Shown: in pieces, positions 8,762 through 17,714 of the stretch | How the letters are laid out: each line of letters starts with the position of its first letter | How positions within the stretch are numbered: the first letter of the stretch is position 1 | NCBI GenBank assembly: GCA_017436325.1 | Contig: JAFSDI010000039.1 | Location: 1 to 49,535, forward strand | Origin: Alphaproteobacteria bacterium | GTDB taxonomy: Bacteria > Pseudomonadota > Alphaproteobacteria > Rs-D84 | DNA: 49,535 nt | Reading direction: 5' to 3' | Made by a program: the position numbers and the translations under genes | Notes under the pieces: generated by a model | The model's input: only the letters and a program-made list of their open reading frames with translations | Database searches by the model: none | Told to the model about the DNA's origin: nothing

Positions 8762-9151
8762 TTATTGCAGAATTGTTTTTGCATTTTTTAATAATGTTAT
8801 CGCCAATTCTATTTCATCATTTTTTTTATTGTTCGTTGATTCATCTTCTTGTGTTTTTACCTGTGATTGAAATGATGTATTCAAAATATCATCAGTATTT
8901 GATGGCAAATTACCATCGCGTAATAATTTCTTTACGCCCGCAATTGTTAATCCGTGCGTATATAATAAATCTTTGATAACTAATAATTTTTCAACTGTTT
9001 CTGTACGATAATAACGCCGCCCACCCGCACCAGTTGTTGGACGTATTGCCACAGGAAACTGTTTTTCCCAATATCGTAAAGTATGCGCAGGCACGTTTAA
9101 ACGTTTCGAAACATCATTTATAGATATAAAGTATTCGTTATTATTTTCCAT
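8762..9151 (-). CDS. MerR family transcriptional regulator
   Basis: DNA-binding regulator of 129 residues. A MerR winged-helix domain covers about residues 7-75, with the typical LNVPAHTLRYWEKQFP and GGRRYYR segments. The C-terminal half is short and has no metal-binding cysteines, so it is not a metal sensor. It follows gyrA by 18 bases on the same strand and is probably co-transcribed with it. Targets unknown. Confidence 0.9.
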   Translation of the reverse strand: MENNNEYFISINDVSKRLNVPAHTLRYWEKQFPVAIRPTTGAGGRRYYRTETVEKLLVIKDLLYTHGLTIAGVKKLLRDGNLPSNTDDILNTSFQSQVKTQEDESTNNKKNDEIELAITLLKNAKTILQ

Positions 9152-9169
9152 ACCTGCGCCCTTTATCGT

Positions 9170-11905
9170 TTATTCAGAAACAGTTTCTTGTGTTGTTTCT
9201 GTGGTTTGTTCGGTATCTTCTGCACCTTCGATAGAAATTGCAGAAACAACCTTTTCGTTTTCAGCGGTTCTGAATAATGTTACACCTGCTGTGCTGCGTC
9301 CTGCGATACGAACATCTGCAACAGGGGTACGGATAATTTTACCACCATCTGTGACCATAATAATATCTTGGTCGTTTTCAACCGGGAATGAACCTGCAAC
9401 CGCAGTGTTTTTTCCACCAAGTTTTATATTAGTAAAGCCACCACCACCGCGATGTGTCAAGCGATATTCATATGAACTGGTACGCTTGCCAAATCCATTT
9501 TCTGATATTGTTAAAATGAATTCTTCGCGTTGTGCTAATTCTCTCATTTTTTCATCGTCCAGAATCAAAGTTGTTTCTTCTTCATCTGTGTCGGCCTCTT
9601 CTTCGATACCCGTTTCTGCGCGTCTGGCTGCACGTGATTGCTTTATATATGCCGCACGAACAGCAGAATCAGATTCACCGCGATTTAGCATAGACATACC
9701 GATGATTTTGTCGTCTGCAGCAAGTGTTATACCGCGAACACCAGTTGAATTGCGACCGGCAAATACACGAATTTCAGGTACAGGGAATCGAATTGCACGG
9801 CCACGATATGTCGCCAAGAAAACGTCTTGGTCTTCGTTACACGGCATCACAGCAATCAAACTGTCACCTTCGTCTAGTTTCATTGCAATTTTACCGTTTG
9901 CACGAATTGAATCAAAGTCAGACATACGATTCCTGCGTACAGTGCCAGATGCAGTTGCAAACATCAAGAAATGTTCCTTGCCTGATTGTGCAACGCGCGC
10001 GACATCTTCTTCTGGGACAGGTAAAATCGCAGTAATTGTTTCACCATTTTCTAATGGCAACAGATTCACCAATGGACGACCTTTGGCGGCGGCTGCCGCT
10101 TCTGGTAATTTATATGTCTTTAGTTTATAGCATAAGCCCTTGGAACTAAAGAATAATAATGGCGTATGAGTATTTGCAACAAAAACTTGGACAACATAGT
10201 CATCATCTTTTGTTGTCATTGCATTTCGACCCTTGCCACCACGTTTTTGTGCACGATATGTATCCAGCGCAACACGTTTGATATAGCCCGTATTCGATAC
10301 GGTAATAACCATATCTTCACGCGCAATCAAATCTTCGATATCAATATCAATTTCTGCATCGGAAATTTCGGTGCGGCGTGGTGATGCCCAATTATCACGA
10401 ACAGCAGTTGTTTCATCACGAATAATCTGAACAATGCGTTCGTGACTGCCTAAAATCTCTAGCAAATCGCGAATTGTTGCACCTAATGAAGTTAAATCAT
10501 CGTGAATCTTGTCGCGTTCTAATCCTGTTAAACGGTGCAATTGCAATTCTAGGATTGCACGCGCCTGATCTTCGGACATATAGAACATTCCATCTTTATA
10601 TTCTGTGTTCGGATCATCAATCAATTGAATGTACGATTCAATATCAGATGCACGCCACCCGCGCGAAATCAATGCTTCGCGTGCGGATTCTGGATTTGGA
10701 CTGGATTTAATCAATTCAATTACTTCATCTAAATTCCCAACCGCAACAGATAACCCAAGCAATGTATGTGCACGATTACGCGCCTTGTTTAAATCAAATA
10801 TGGTGCGTCTGCGAATAACTTCTGCACGAAAATCAATAAATGCATCCAGCACACCGCGAACATTGAACAACATTGGACGGCCACGGTTCAATGCCATCAT
10901 ATTTACAGGAAAACTTGTTTGCATTTCTGTATACTGGAACAAGTGATTTAATACAACGTCTGCAATTGCATCGCGTTTTAATTCGATAACGATTCGCAAG
11001 CCTTCCTTGGACGATTCGTCACGAATTTCAGAAATACCTTCTATGCGCTTGTCCTTGATTAGCTCTGCGATTTTTATAATCATTTGCGCCTTGTTTACCT
11101 GATAAGGTATTTCATCAACAATAATTGCCTGATGATCACGAAAATCTTCGATATGTGTCTTGGAACGAATAATAATAGAGCCACGACCCGTAGTGTGCGC
11201 CTTGTAAGCGCCAGCATGCCCCATAATCATTGCACCAGTTGGAAAATCAGGCCCAGGGATAATAGAAAATAATTCGTCATCACTTAAGTCTTTGTTGTCC
11301 AGAATTGCCAAAATCCCATTGCAAATTTCACCCAAATTATATGTCGGCACATTTGTCGCCATACCAACAGCAATACCAGAACCACCATTTACCAGAAAAT
11401 TAGGAAATTTTGTTGGTAAAACAACCGGTTCTTGCAAACTACCATCAAAGTTTGGCTGCCAATCAACAGTGTCCTTGTCCATATCGTCCATCAAAGATGC
11501 GCCAAGCTTTGAAAGCCGTGCCTCTGTATAACGCATAGCCGCGGCCTTGTCGCCATCACGAGAGCCAAAATTACCCTGTCCCTGAACCAGCATTTCCCCC
11601 ATAGAAAAATCCTGACCCATACGAACCATCGCTTCGTATATAGAGCTGTCGCCATGCGGGTGATATTTACCCATAACATCACCAACAATACGCGCAGACT
11701 TTACTGTTGGTTTAGTTGCCGGTGCAACTTCGTTCATAACATACAGAATTCTGCGATGCACAGGTTTGCACCCGTCACGCACATCTGGTAATGCACGATC
11801 AACAATAACCGACATCGCATAGTCCAAAAAACTGGTTCGCATTTCATGTTCCAACGATGATTGTGGAACACGTGTTTCAATAACTTCATTAATATTTTCT
11901 GACAT
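9170..11905 (-). CDS. gyrA: DNA gyrase subunit A
   Basis: A subunit of the ATP-dependent type II topoisomerase that introduces negative supercoils. The catalytic Tyr is in [10 protein letters not shown] (Tyr126). The GyrA box QKRGGKG lies near residue 553, which separates it from ParC. Six beta-propeller blades follow, and a Glu/Thr-rich tail ends the 911-residue protein. The quinolone region reads [22 protein letters not shown] precedes the ATG at 11905. It is the first gene of a reverse-strand unit with merR. Confidence 0.97.
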   Translation of the reverse strand: MSENINEVIETRVPQSSLEHEMRTSFLDYAMSVIVDRALPDVRDGCKPVHRRILYVMNEVAPATKPTVKSARIVGDVMGKYHPHGDSSIYEAMVRMGQDFSMGEMLVQGQGNFGSRDGDKAAAMRYTEARLSKLGASLMDDMDKDTVDWQPNFDGSLQEPVVLPTKFPNFLVNGGSGIAVGMATNVPTYNLGEICNGILAILDNKDLSDDELFSIIPGPDFPTGAMIMGHAGAYKAHTTGRGSIIIRSKTHIEDFRDHQAIIVDEIPYQVNKAQMIIKIAELIKDKRIEGISEIRDESSKEGLRIVIELKRDAIADVVLNHLFQYTEMQTSFPVNMMALNRGRPMLFNVRGVLDAFIDFRAEVIRRRTIFDLNKARNRAHTLLGLSVAVGNLDEVIELIKSSPNPESAREALISRGWRASDIESYIQLIDDPNTEYKDGMFYMSEDQARAILELQLHRLTGLERDKIHDDLTSLGATIRDLLEILGSHERIVQIIRDETTAVRDNWASPRRTEISDAEIDIDIEDLIAREDMVITVSNTGYIKRVALDTYRAQKRGGKGRNAMTTKDDDYVVQVFVANTHTPLLFFSSKGLCYKLKTYKLPEAAAAAKGRPLVNLLPLENGETITAILPVPEEDVARVAQSGKEHFLMFATASGTVRRNRMSDFDSIRANGKIAMKLDEGDSLIAVMPCNEDQDVFLATYRGRAIRFPVPEIRVFAGRNSTGVRGITLAADDKIIGMSMLNRGESDSAVRAAYIKQSRAARRAETGIEEEADTDEEETTLILDDEKMRELAQREEFILTISENGFGKRTSSYEYRLTHRGGGGFTNIKLGGKNTAVAGSFPVENDQDIIMVTDGGKIIRTPVADVRIAGRSTAGVTLFRTAENEKVVSAISIEGAEDTEQTTETTQETVSE

Positions 11906-11989
11906 CTTTGCCTTTCCTATGTGTTTATAACAATCTCAACATAGCAGATTTTGTGGCTTTTGGTCAAGAAATAAAGGTAAAAAATTTAA

Positions 11990-12017
11990 TTGACAAAACA
12001 CTAAATTGTAGTACTCT
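11990..12017 (+). promoter_or_regulatory. Putative promoter for the 31-aa ORF
   Basis: TTGACA at 11990-11995, spacing 16, then TACTCT at 12012-12017. The -35 is perfect and the -10 is weak. It is divergent from gyrA. Confidence 0.4.
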
Positions 12018-12042
12018 TAGAAAGAGAAACAAAGGATTACAT

Positions 12043-12138
12043 ATGTTTTTACCATTTTACAAACTTTTTGTGGCATTATTTGTTTATCATCTGACCTTAG
12101 AAGGATTACAAAAAGTCGGTATAATAAAATCTAAATAA
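12043..12138 (+). CDS. Candidate 31-aa hydrophobic microprotein
   Basis: Begins MFLPFYKLFVALFVYHLTLE and has one hydrophobic segment followed by a short basic tail (KVGIIKSK), as in single-pass small membrane proteins. AAAGGATTAC precedes the ATG and a promoter-like sequence lies just upstream. The frame is open further upstream but those residues look non-coding. Evidence for translation is only the ribosome site and composition. Confidence 0.4.
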   Translation: MFLPFYKLFVALFVYHLTLEGLQKVGIIKSK

Positions 12139-12265
12139 AGTAGTTGCGTTTTTATAAAACATATGATTAAATATATGCACAAACGAATTAAATCTGAATT
12201 GTTTATGATGCTGTGAAACGGTTCAGATAAATATAGAACATCAAGAAAAAACAAGGGTTTAAGTC

Positions 12266-12418
12266 ATGGCAACAAAACGTACATATCAACCATCCAAGAC
12301 ACGCCGTGTTCGTACACATGGTTTCCGTGCAAGAATGGAAACAAAGGGCGGACGCGAAGTTTTAAATCGTCGTCGTGCGGCTGGTCGTAAAAGAATTGCT
12401 GTATCTGCAGTGAATTAA
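12266..12418 (+). CDS. rpmH: 50S ribosomal protein L34
   Basis: Fifty residues, [20 protein letters not shown] at the start and a C-terminal [13 protein letters not shown], a full-length match to L34. It lies in its own unit closed by a terminator. In most bacteria rpmH is followed by rnpA; here the next gene is unrelated and rnpA is not in the window. Confidence 0.96.
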   Translation: MATKRTYQPSKTRRVRTHGFRARMETKGGREVLNRRRAAGRKRIAVSAVN

Positions 12419-12428
12419 GTAATATAAC

Positions 12429-12451
12429 GGTCGCCAGTGTGCGACCTTTTT
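12429..12451 (+). terminator. Intrinsic terminator after rpmH
   Basis: GGTCGC and GCGACC arms around a CAGTGT loop, followed by five T. Confidence 0.88.
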
Positions 12452-12465
12452 AAAGGACTAAAAAA

Positions 12466-12963
12466 ATGCCGATATTTAAAAAAGCGTTAAAAAAAGCAAT
12501 TTTTTTAGATTTTGTATCTGATTTAAAAAAACAAATACTGAATTTGGGGAATGTGCCATATAATGAAGATGTTTACTTGTACGCTATAAATTTTTTTAGC
12601 GTGCTAAATAAAAATATGGCAGAGTTCAACAGAAACGATATGTCTTTTTTAATTGAAAAAACAGAACCATCTTTGCCTGTACTGAGGCTGGTTGAAATAA
12701 AAAATTGTTTAAATAGCAAAATGAGAATTCATTCTAATGGCAAAATAACATTGGATGGTATATTCTTGTTTAATAATCCTATTTCTTTAAAGGATTATCA
12801 ACAAAAACCTGCACAGCCAGTGGTACAAAAACAAATTTATGATCGTTTGGTAAAAAAACGTGATGAGATTTTAAATATTATTGATAACCTGCAACAGGAT
12901 CTAATACGTCCAAATCCTATGATTTTACAAGTCGCAGGATACAATAGTCTGAAAAGAAGATAA
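12466..12963 (+). CDS. Hypothetical protein, 165 aa
   Basis: A soluble basic protein beginning MPIFKKALKKAIFLDF, with a C-terminal predicted coiled helix (KKRDEILNIIDNLQQDL near residues 131-147). AAAGGACTAAAAAA precedes the ATG. The rpmH terminator is only 14 bases upstream, so it is expressed by read-through or from a promoter inside rpmH. It is not RnpA: no RNR motif is present. No family recognised. Confidence 0.6.
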   Translation: MPIFKKALKKAIFLDFVSDLKKQILNLGNVPYNEDVYLYAINFFSVLNKNMAEFNRNDMSFLIEKTEPSLPVLRLVEIKNCLNSKMRIHSNGKITLDGIFLFNNPISLKDYQQKPAQPVVQKQIYDRLVKKRDEILNIIDNLQQDLIRPNPMILQVAGYNSLKRR

Positions 12964-12983
12964 TACAAATTGTATACAAAGTT

Positions 12984-13043
12984 TCTGCGAACGAAAAATC
13001 GCAGAGAACACCGGTGCCCCTCCTTCTTGCCGGTGTTTTTTTT
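12984..13043 (+). ncRNA. Candidate small RNA or 3'-UTR RNA with anti-SD-like terminator loop
   Basis: Two consecutive hairpins follow the 12466 gene. Stem 1 is TCTGCGA (12984-12990) with TCGCAGA (12999-13005). Stem 2 is AACACCGG (13007-13014) with CCGGTGTT (13030-13037) and a T run, i.e. an intrinsic terminator. The 15-nt loop of stem 2 contains CCCCTCCTTCTT, which holds the anti-Shine-Dalgarno core. At minimum it is a terminator; a trans-acting RNA that masks ribosome sites is inference. Confidence 0.5.
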
Positions 13044-13199
13044 GCCATATTACAGATTTTTCCCAGTTTGCCTTGGCAATTTATGATGAAAAAAATAATT
13101 TTCCTTGTCCAAAATAAAAAATATTAAGATTTTTTACCTATCATTTTTCAATATTTATTATGTAATAATTCATATTGTGTACTAATCAAAGGATAGAAC

Positions 13200-13430
13200 A
13201 TGAAAAAAATAAAACTTGCGTGCAATAGCACTGATCATATAGATAAAAAGCCTGAACAACAAACAACTGGAAACGCAACTGTTTCTGAAGTCAATACTGT
13301 GACGGTTGAAAAATTTGGTATGTGGGATTATTTTGATAATGTACAAAAGATTTCCGTTGTACAGTTCTTGCAAATTCTGAAAGTTCTTAATACATCCGTT
13401 TCTGAATTTGGAAGAAGATTAAAAAAATAA
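13200..13430 (+). CDS. Small hypothetical protein, 76 aa
   Basis: Soluble protein starting MKKIKLACNSTDHIDKK. The C-terminal half (KISVVQFLQILKVLNTSVSEFGRRLKK) looks like a compact helical element. AAAGGATAGAAC precedes the ATG and a terminator follows at 13437. It stands alone. No family recognised. Confidence 0.6.
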   Translation: MKKIKLACNSTDHIDKKPEQQTTGNATVSEVNTVTVEKFGMWDYFDNVQKISVVQFLQILKVLNTSVSEFGRRLKK

Positions 13431-13436
13431 TAACAT

Positions 13437-13460
13437 ACCGCCAAAATGGCGGTTATTTTA
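13437..13460 (+). terminator. Intrinsic terminator
   Basis: ACCGCC and GGCGGT arms at 13437-13442 and 13448-13453 with a five-base loop and T-rich tail, seven bases after the stop of the 76-aa gene. Confidence 0.8.
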
Positions 13461-13474
13461 TATCCTTCGCATAC

Positions 13475-13502
13475 TTGACACAAGAATATTTTGTGTTAAG
13501 AT
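13475..13502 (+). promoter_or_regulatory. Promoter for the second HCxG-motif gene
   Basis: TTGACA at 13475-13480, spacing 16, TAAGAT at 13497-13502. The ATG at 13521 is only 18 bases beyond the -10, so the mRNA would be nearly leaderless; no Shine-Dalgarno sequence is visible. Confidence 0.6.
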
Positions 13503-13520
13503 TATAAAAAATTTAATATT

Positions 13521-14996
13521 ATGTTTAAAAAACTTTGTGAAACAACTGATAACCTTAAACGCAGCGCAATTTATGTCGCCATGGGTATTGCATACAAAAA
13601 TACCAGTGGGCTTAGACATAAAATTTTAGACTATCTGCAAAATGCCATAAATACTGATAATGAAAATGAACTGGCAAACATATATAACTTGTTGAAAAAC
13701 ATTTTCAGTGTCGATAAATCTGTTGCCAATACCTGTCTGTCAATGATTGAAAACACACTGAATCAAACAAATAAACATACTAAATTTCTGCATCCTGTTG
13801 CCTGTTTATTGGCAGAAATATACAATATTGCTGAATATAAAACAAAATCAATAAAATTGTTGCAAATCATAGAAAACTTAGCTGGTGATGACATTGAAAC
13901 GGTACGTATTGCCGCACGCAAACTGGGACAATGGGAACTGTTACACAGTAATATTAAAATAGGTCAGCGAATACATTCAGATAATATAAATAACCTTAAC
14001 TGGAAATGGGTTGACGATATTCCAACAACTGTTCCGTGCGTTATTGTATTAGGAGGCGATGGGACAAATAATCCACGTAGTGCAAATGGATATGCAAAAA
14101 AAATTCAAAATAAACTGAAATCTGCGGAATTAAATGATGTTAATGTTTATGTTGCTGTTTATGATTTTGGGGATAAAAGTTTGGGCGGAAACCCACAAAC
14201 CGCACGCGAAATCCAAATGAAAAAATTTAAACGAAAATTGTCTTTGGCAAATAATATAGATACGGAAAATATTAGTCCAGAATATATTAAACAATTGTTT
14301 AATATAATCTTAAATCCACGAATTACTGAAAACAATCAAAAATTGCCACTGGATAAAGTTATAGAAAATATTAGAAATATAACTTTTTTAACACACTGTC
14401 ACGGTTCATATGTTTTTCTGGAATTAGAAAAAATTATGCAAGAAAAAATGACCGCTGTGGGGTATACAAAAGAAGAAAAGAATAAAATCCAAAAAGAATT
14501 AGTCTGTATCGCACATGCACCATTTTGCCCGCTGGGGGTGTCTAAGTCAAATATGATTAGCTTTATATCTGTGAAAGACAATATTGTAAAACACTATAAC
14601 AACTTTCAAAAAACAATCCAATATATTGATAAAAATAATGACTTTAGATTTTCGTTCTTTCCAAAAAAATATGGAAATGTTTTTATAGCAACACAAATCT
14701 ATGACCTGTGGTTCGAACGTGATATAGCAGGAATCAACACAACACCATTGGAACACGACTTTACAGACTATAATGAAAAAGATTCTTTATTAACGCTGGA
14801 AGGAATGGAAATAAAAAAAATGTCTGGCAATCTGTTGGTAAATGCCATTAAACGCGCAACAGATAAACAACCTGTCACTGATATACAAAATATGGTTTGT
14901 GGTGATGATGAAAACTTGATTCGAAATTTTAAAATTCTGAAAAAAAATGGTAATGAAATATATCAAAAAATGTTAAAAAAATTGCGCACACGATAA
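13521..14996 (+). CDS. Large protein of unknown family with helical N-domain and GGDG/HCHG motifs
   Basis: A 491-residue soluble protein and paralogue of the 2534-3955 gene. Residues 1-140 are all-helical and may form HEAT-like repeats. Residues 172-181 form a strand ending in GGDG, residues 290-297 read LTHCHGSY, and APFCPLGVSKS follows about 40 residues later, then EHDF near residue 412. The paralogue shares KMT-GYT, the AP-CPLGVSKS block and an NG-E tail. The Cys in the nucleophile-elbow position suggests a hydrolase or transferase; function is unknown. Short leader and no ribosome site suggest leaderless translation. Confidence 0.65.
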   Translation: MFKKLCETTDNLKRSAIYVAMGIAYKNTSGLRHKILDYLQNAINTDNENELANIYNLLKNIFSVDKSVANTCLSMIENTLNQTNKHTKFLHPVACLLAEIYNIAEYKTKSIKLLQIIENLAGDDIETVRIAARKLGQWELLHSNIKIGQRIHSDNINNLNWKWVDDIPTTVPCVIVLGGDGTNNPRSANGYAKKIQNKLKSAELNDVNVYVAVYDFGDKSLGGNPQTAREIQMKKFKRKLSLANNIDTENISPEYIKQLFNIILNPRITENNQKLPLDKVIENIRNITFLTHCHGSYVFLELEKIMQEKMTAVGYTKEEKNKIQKELVCIAHAPFCPLGVSKSNMISFISVKDNIVKHYNNFQKTIQYIDKNNDFRFSFFPKKYGNVFIATQIYDLWFERDIAGINTTPLEHDFTDYNEKDSLLTLEGMEIKKMSGNLLVNAIKRATDKQPVTDIQNMVCGDDENLIRNFKILKKNGNEIYQKMLKKLRTR

Positions 14997-15001
14997 AACT
15001 A

Positions 15002-15030
15002 TTGATTTTTATCTAATTTTATGATATAAT
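15002..15030 (+). promoter_or_regulatory. Strong promoter-like sequence
   Basis: TTGATT at 15002-15007, spacing 17, perfect TATAAT at 15025-15030. An interrupted inverted repeat (TATGCG..TAT with ATACGCATA, 15030-15062) overlaps the expected start point and could be an operator. Transcription would run through a terminator-like hairpin at 15075-15105 before the 15193 gene. Confidence 0.65.
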
Positions 15031-15074
15031 ATGCGCGTATGTGCGTGTATAGAATACGCATATTTGATTTTGTC

Positions 15075-15105
15075 ACCCTGCCCTGTTTATGGCAGGTGTT
15101 TTTAT
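15075..15105 (+). terminator. Terminator-like hairpin in the leader of the tail-fibre-like gene
   Basis: CACC-TGCC pairs with GGCAGGTG (one bulged base), followed by five T. It lies about 40-70 nt after the promoter at 15002-15030, so the promoter may make a short RNA of about 70 nt, or the hairpin may attenuate the downstream gene. Confidence 0.55.
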
Positions 15106-15192
15106 TAATTTATGCGCCTGCGCGTTGGACAACCCGACAAAATCAGATAAAACTGCCTGCGTGCGGGCGTATCTGAAAACAAAGGGAAATAT

Positions 15193-15669
15193 ATGTCTAG
15201 ACAAATTCAAATAAGACGCGGAAGCGCACTTGAACATAATAACTTTGTCGGTGCAATTGGTGAAATTACAATGGACACCGATAATAAAACACTGCGTGTA
15301 CATGATGGTGAAACTGTTGGTGGAACCGCCTTGGCCAAACAAAGTGAAATACCTGATCTGACTAATGCTGACTATGTTGTAGAATGGCAAGCGCCAAGTG
15401 CAGAAAATAATTATACATGGTACAGAAAATATAAAAGCGGTTGGATAGAACAAGGCGGAACCTCAAATGTACCAAACATCGTGTTTCCAATTCCTTTTTC
15501 CAATGAGAATTACTGTATTCATGCCCTATCAAAAATGATAAATGAATCTGTGGGCAATATATCAATTTGCTATAATATGAAAACAAATTCAAGAATCACT
15601 ATCCAAATCCGATGGAATGGTGGCGCCCAAGATAGCGCCGAACGTATGTGGTATGCGTGCGGTTATTAA
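15193..15669 (+). CDS. Phage tail-fibre-like protein
   Basis: A 158-residue protein. The N-terminus (SRQIQIRRGSALEHNNF and GEITMDTDNKTLRVHDGETV, residues 2-43) resembles the N-terminal domain of major tropism determinants and tail fibres, which use an RRG start and a DGET/DGST turn. The C-terminus ends in WYACGY, like the WxAxGY end of gp53-like fibre tips. AAAGGGAAAT precedes the ATG. It stands alone, with no other phage genes beside it, so it is probably a domesticated or surface-adhesion remnant. Overall call moderate. Confidence 0.6.
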   Translation: MSRQIQIRRGSALEHNNFVGAIGEITMDTDNKTLRVHDGETVGGTALAKQSEIPDLTNADYVVEWQAPSAENNYTWYRKYKSGWIEQGGTSNVPNIVFPIPFSNENYCIHALSKMINESVGNISICYNMKTNSRITIQIRWNGGAQDSAERMWYACGY

Positions 15670-15691
15670 TAATCGGCAAAAAAATCACCGA

Positions 15692-16903
15692 TTATTCTTG
15701 CATATTTGATACAATATTTGTCCATCTATTTTGCCAAACAGTTTTATCAAAAGCATTTGCAACCTTAACAGCATTTGATGATAATTTATCCATTAATGCA
15801 CTATCAGATAAAACAATGTCTAAGGCACGCATTAAATCATAACCTGTTGGATTTATCAACACTCCATTAAATCCATCTAATACTAAATTTGGCAACCCAC
15901 CAATATTGGTAGCAATCACAACATTTCCACACGCCATTGCTTCTAGGCATGAAAGAGATGTACCTTCGCAATAAACAGTTGGAATTAAAGATATATCCGT
16001 ATTTTGATATATCGCAGGCATTTCATCAGGCGAAACCATACAATGTGTAATACGTTCAGGATACATCGATTCTAGTCGCAATATATCATTCTGAATAGCT
16101 TCACCATGTGCAAAACCAACAAAATTAAAAACAATATTTTTATATTTTTCCAAAATTGGTGGTAATGCCGCAGACATCAACCAATAACCACGTTCAGGCG
16201 ATGCACGACGCGGAAATGTAATCGTAATTTTATCATCGTGTTTTTTGTCTGCTGGATAATAACGCTTTGTATCCACATAATTTGGAACATATACCGCATC
16301 AAAATCTTTGAAATCCTGTGGAAATGTTGTTCGCAACCACGATATAGTGTTTGTATCTACAGATACTAATTTATCAACATTGTCAAAAAAACGTTTAATT
16401 TTTTTAGCAGGTGTTATGTCATTATACGAATCCCAGGTTATTCCATGTGATATCATTATATTTGGGTGCAATTTTTTACCCCACTCTACAGCGCCACTAT
16501 ATATAACAAATTTATATCGTTTTAGCATTCGTATTGCGGTCATATACCAGCTATCGAATGGCAAACCATATACTTTCAAGTTGCCAACTGTTTTTTGCCA
16601 TATCCCGACTTTTGAGTCCCCCTGTTGAATCAACACAGGATTATATCCACAAGAAAATAAAACCTGAGCCAAATCTGTTACATATCTTTCTGCGCCACCG
16701 TTAAAACATTGTATTCCTTGGAAATCAAACATCTGAATTTGAAAAATATACACGGTATTATCATTATCGATTTCCTGTTCCAACTTTTCCATAACAAGAC
16801 GCATACGTTTAAGCAATCGCAGGTGCCGCAACCAATAACGCAATGGACGTAAGGTTACAATATCACGAATTCTAAAAAAAATTGATTTAGCTATCTTTTT
16901 CAT
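15692..16903 (-). CDS. Glycosyltransferase, GT4 family
   Basis: A 403-residue GT-B enzyme transferring a sugar from a nucleotide donor. A basic membrane-associating N-terminus precedes the acceptor domain, which has the Gly-rich FNGGAERYV near residue 68. The donor domain has EGTSLSCLEAMACG (about 312-325), the EX7E motif, followed by NIGGLP. The start overlaps the previous gene by 17 bases, with GAGGATAAAA before it. It is the last gene of the reverse-strand glycan operon 15692-19712. Sugar specificity unknown. Confidence 0.9.
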   Translation of the reverse strand: MKKIAKSIFFRIRDIVTLRPLRYWLRHLRLLKRMRLVMEKLEQEIDNDNTVYIFQIQMFDFQGIQCFNGGAERYVTDLAQVLFSCGYNPVLIQQGDSKVGIWQKTVGNLKVYGLPFDSWYMTAIRMLKRYKFVIYSGAVEWGKKLHPNIMISHGITWDSYNDITPAKKIKRFFDNVDKLVSVDTNTISWLRTTFPQDFKDFDAVYVPNYVDTKRYYPADKKHDDKITITFPRRASPERGYWLMSAALPPILEKYKNIVFNFVGFAHGEAIQNDILRLESMYPERITHCMVSPDEMPAIYQNTDISLIPTVYCEGTSLSCLEAMACGNVVIATNIGGLPNLVLDGFNGVLINPTGYDLMRALDIVLSDSALMDKLSSNAVKVANAFDKTVWQNRWTNIVSNMQE

Positions 16904-17714
16904 TTTTATCCTCTTGTGAATATTTTTTTAACTCTTTATATATCTGCATATATATTTTATGCCCCATCATAGAATGATAAATGCAAGACAATACGCCAAA
17001 AAAAGAACGTGTCTTTGGGTTCGGTGCCATAATAGATAATGCATGCATATATGCAGTCTTGTTTTCATCTGGCGAAACGTTGCTTTTATAAAAATTATAA
17101 CGGCGAAGCCTGTCTGCAGAACGCAGATATGCAAAATGCATCATCGGGACAAATTTACGCAAATTTTTCGATATGTCCGTTGATGATGGATATGCAGGCA
17201 TATGCAATGATGTATTATTTGCACCAAAATCTACGTCATAAAACCGAATTAAACGAACGGCGGTATAAAACGGTGACCAATAACCATCTTTACGAAACGA
17301 TGTTGAATTCCACATATCCAGACAAGATACCTTTACCACATCAATATTTGGAAATTTATTAGCCAGCAACTTTGGCTTTAATCGCAGCAAAGTTTCATCA
17401 TAAAACTCATCCGCATCGACTATCAAAATCCAATCCCCTTGTCTGGCGACCCGTCTGGTATAGTCCCACAATTCAGAACGAAGTAATGGTTCATTCTTAA
17501 TAAACAATGGTGTTTTTCTGATATGCAATTCCCCTGGATATTTTTTTAGATGTTCCTTGATAATATCCGGTGTTGAATCATCTGATGCATCATCAACAAA
17601 GATGTGATAGTCAGCAAAATTCGAAATATTTTCAAGCCATGAACGCAAGTAATTTGAAGATTCATTCCTGACAATAGTTATTGCGATTAAACGTGGATTA
17701 TAACTGTTGCTCAT
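16887..17714 (-). CDS. Glycosyltransferase, GT2 family
   Basis: A GT-A fold enzyme. I use the ATG at 17714, which overlaps the stop of the epimerase gene (ATGA); a TTG six bases earlier is an alternative. IAITIVRNES is the first strand; VDDASDDSTPDII follows near residue 40; IVDADEF (about 101) is the metal-binding DXD. It has no TM segment. It is third in the four-gene operon. Likely adds a sugar to a surface glycan; acceptor unknown. Confidence 0.87.
   Translation of the reverse strand: MSNSYNPRLIAITIVRNESSNYLRSWLENISNFADYHIFVDDASDDSTPDIIKEHLKKYPGELHIRKTPLFIKNEPLLRSELWDYTRRVARQGDWILIVDADEFYDETLLRLKPKLLANKFPNIDVVKVSCLDMWNSTSFRKDGYWSPFYTAVRLIRFYDVDFGANNTSLHMPAYPSSTDISKNLRKFVPMMHFAYLRSADRLRRYNFYKSNVSPDENKTAYMHALSIMAPNPKTRSFFGVLSCIYHSMMGHKIYMQIYKELKKYSQEDKNEKDS

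Noticed and set aside
9201..10130. Long forward ORF of 309 aa
   Set aside because: Antisense shadow of gyrA, low-complexity Ser/Pro composition.
11620..11680. Quinolone-resistance change in GyrA (Glu at the position of E. coli Asp87)
   Set aside because: Glu at this site is the wild-type state in many bacteria, and the key Ser is kept, so no resistance call is justified.
12466..12963. rnpA (expected after rpmH)
   Set aside because: The protein lacks the RNR motif and the RnpA basic core.
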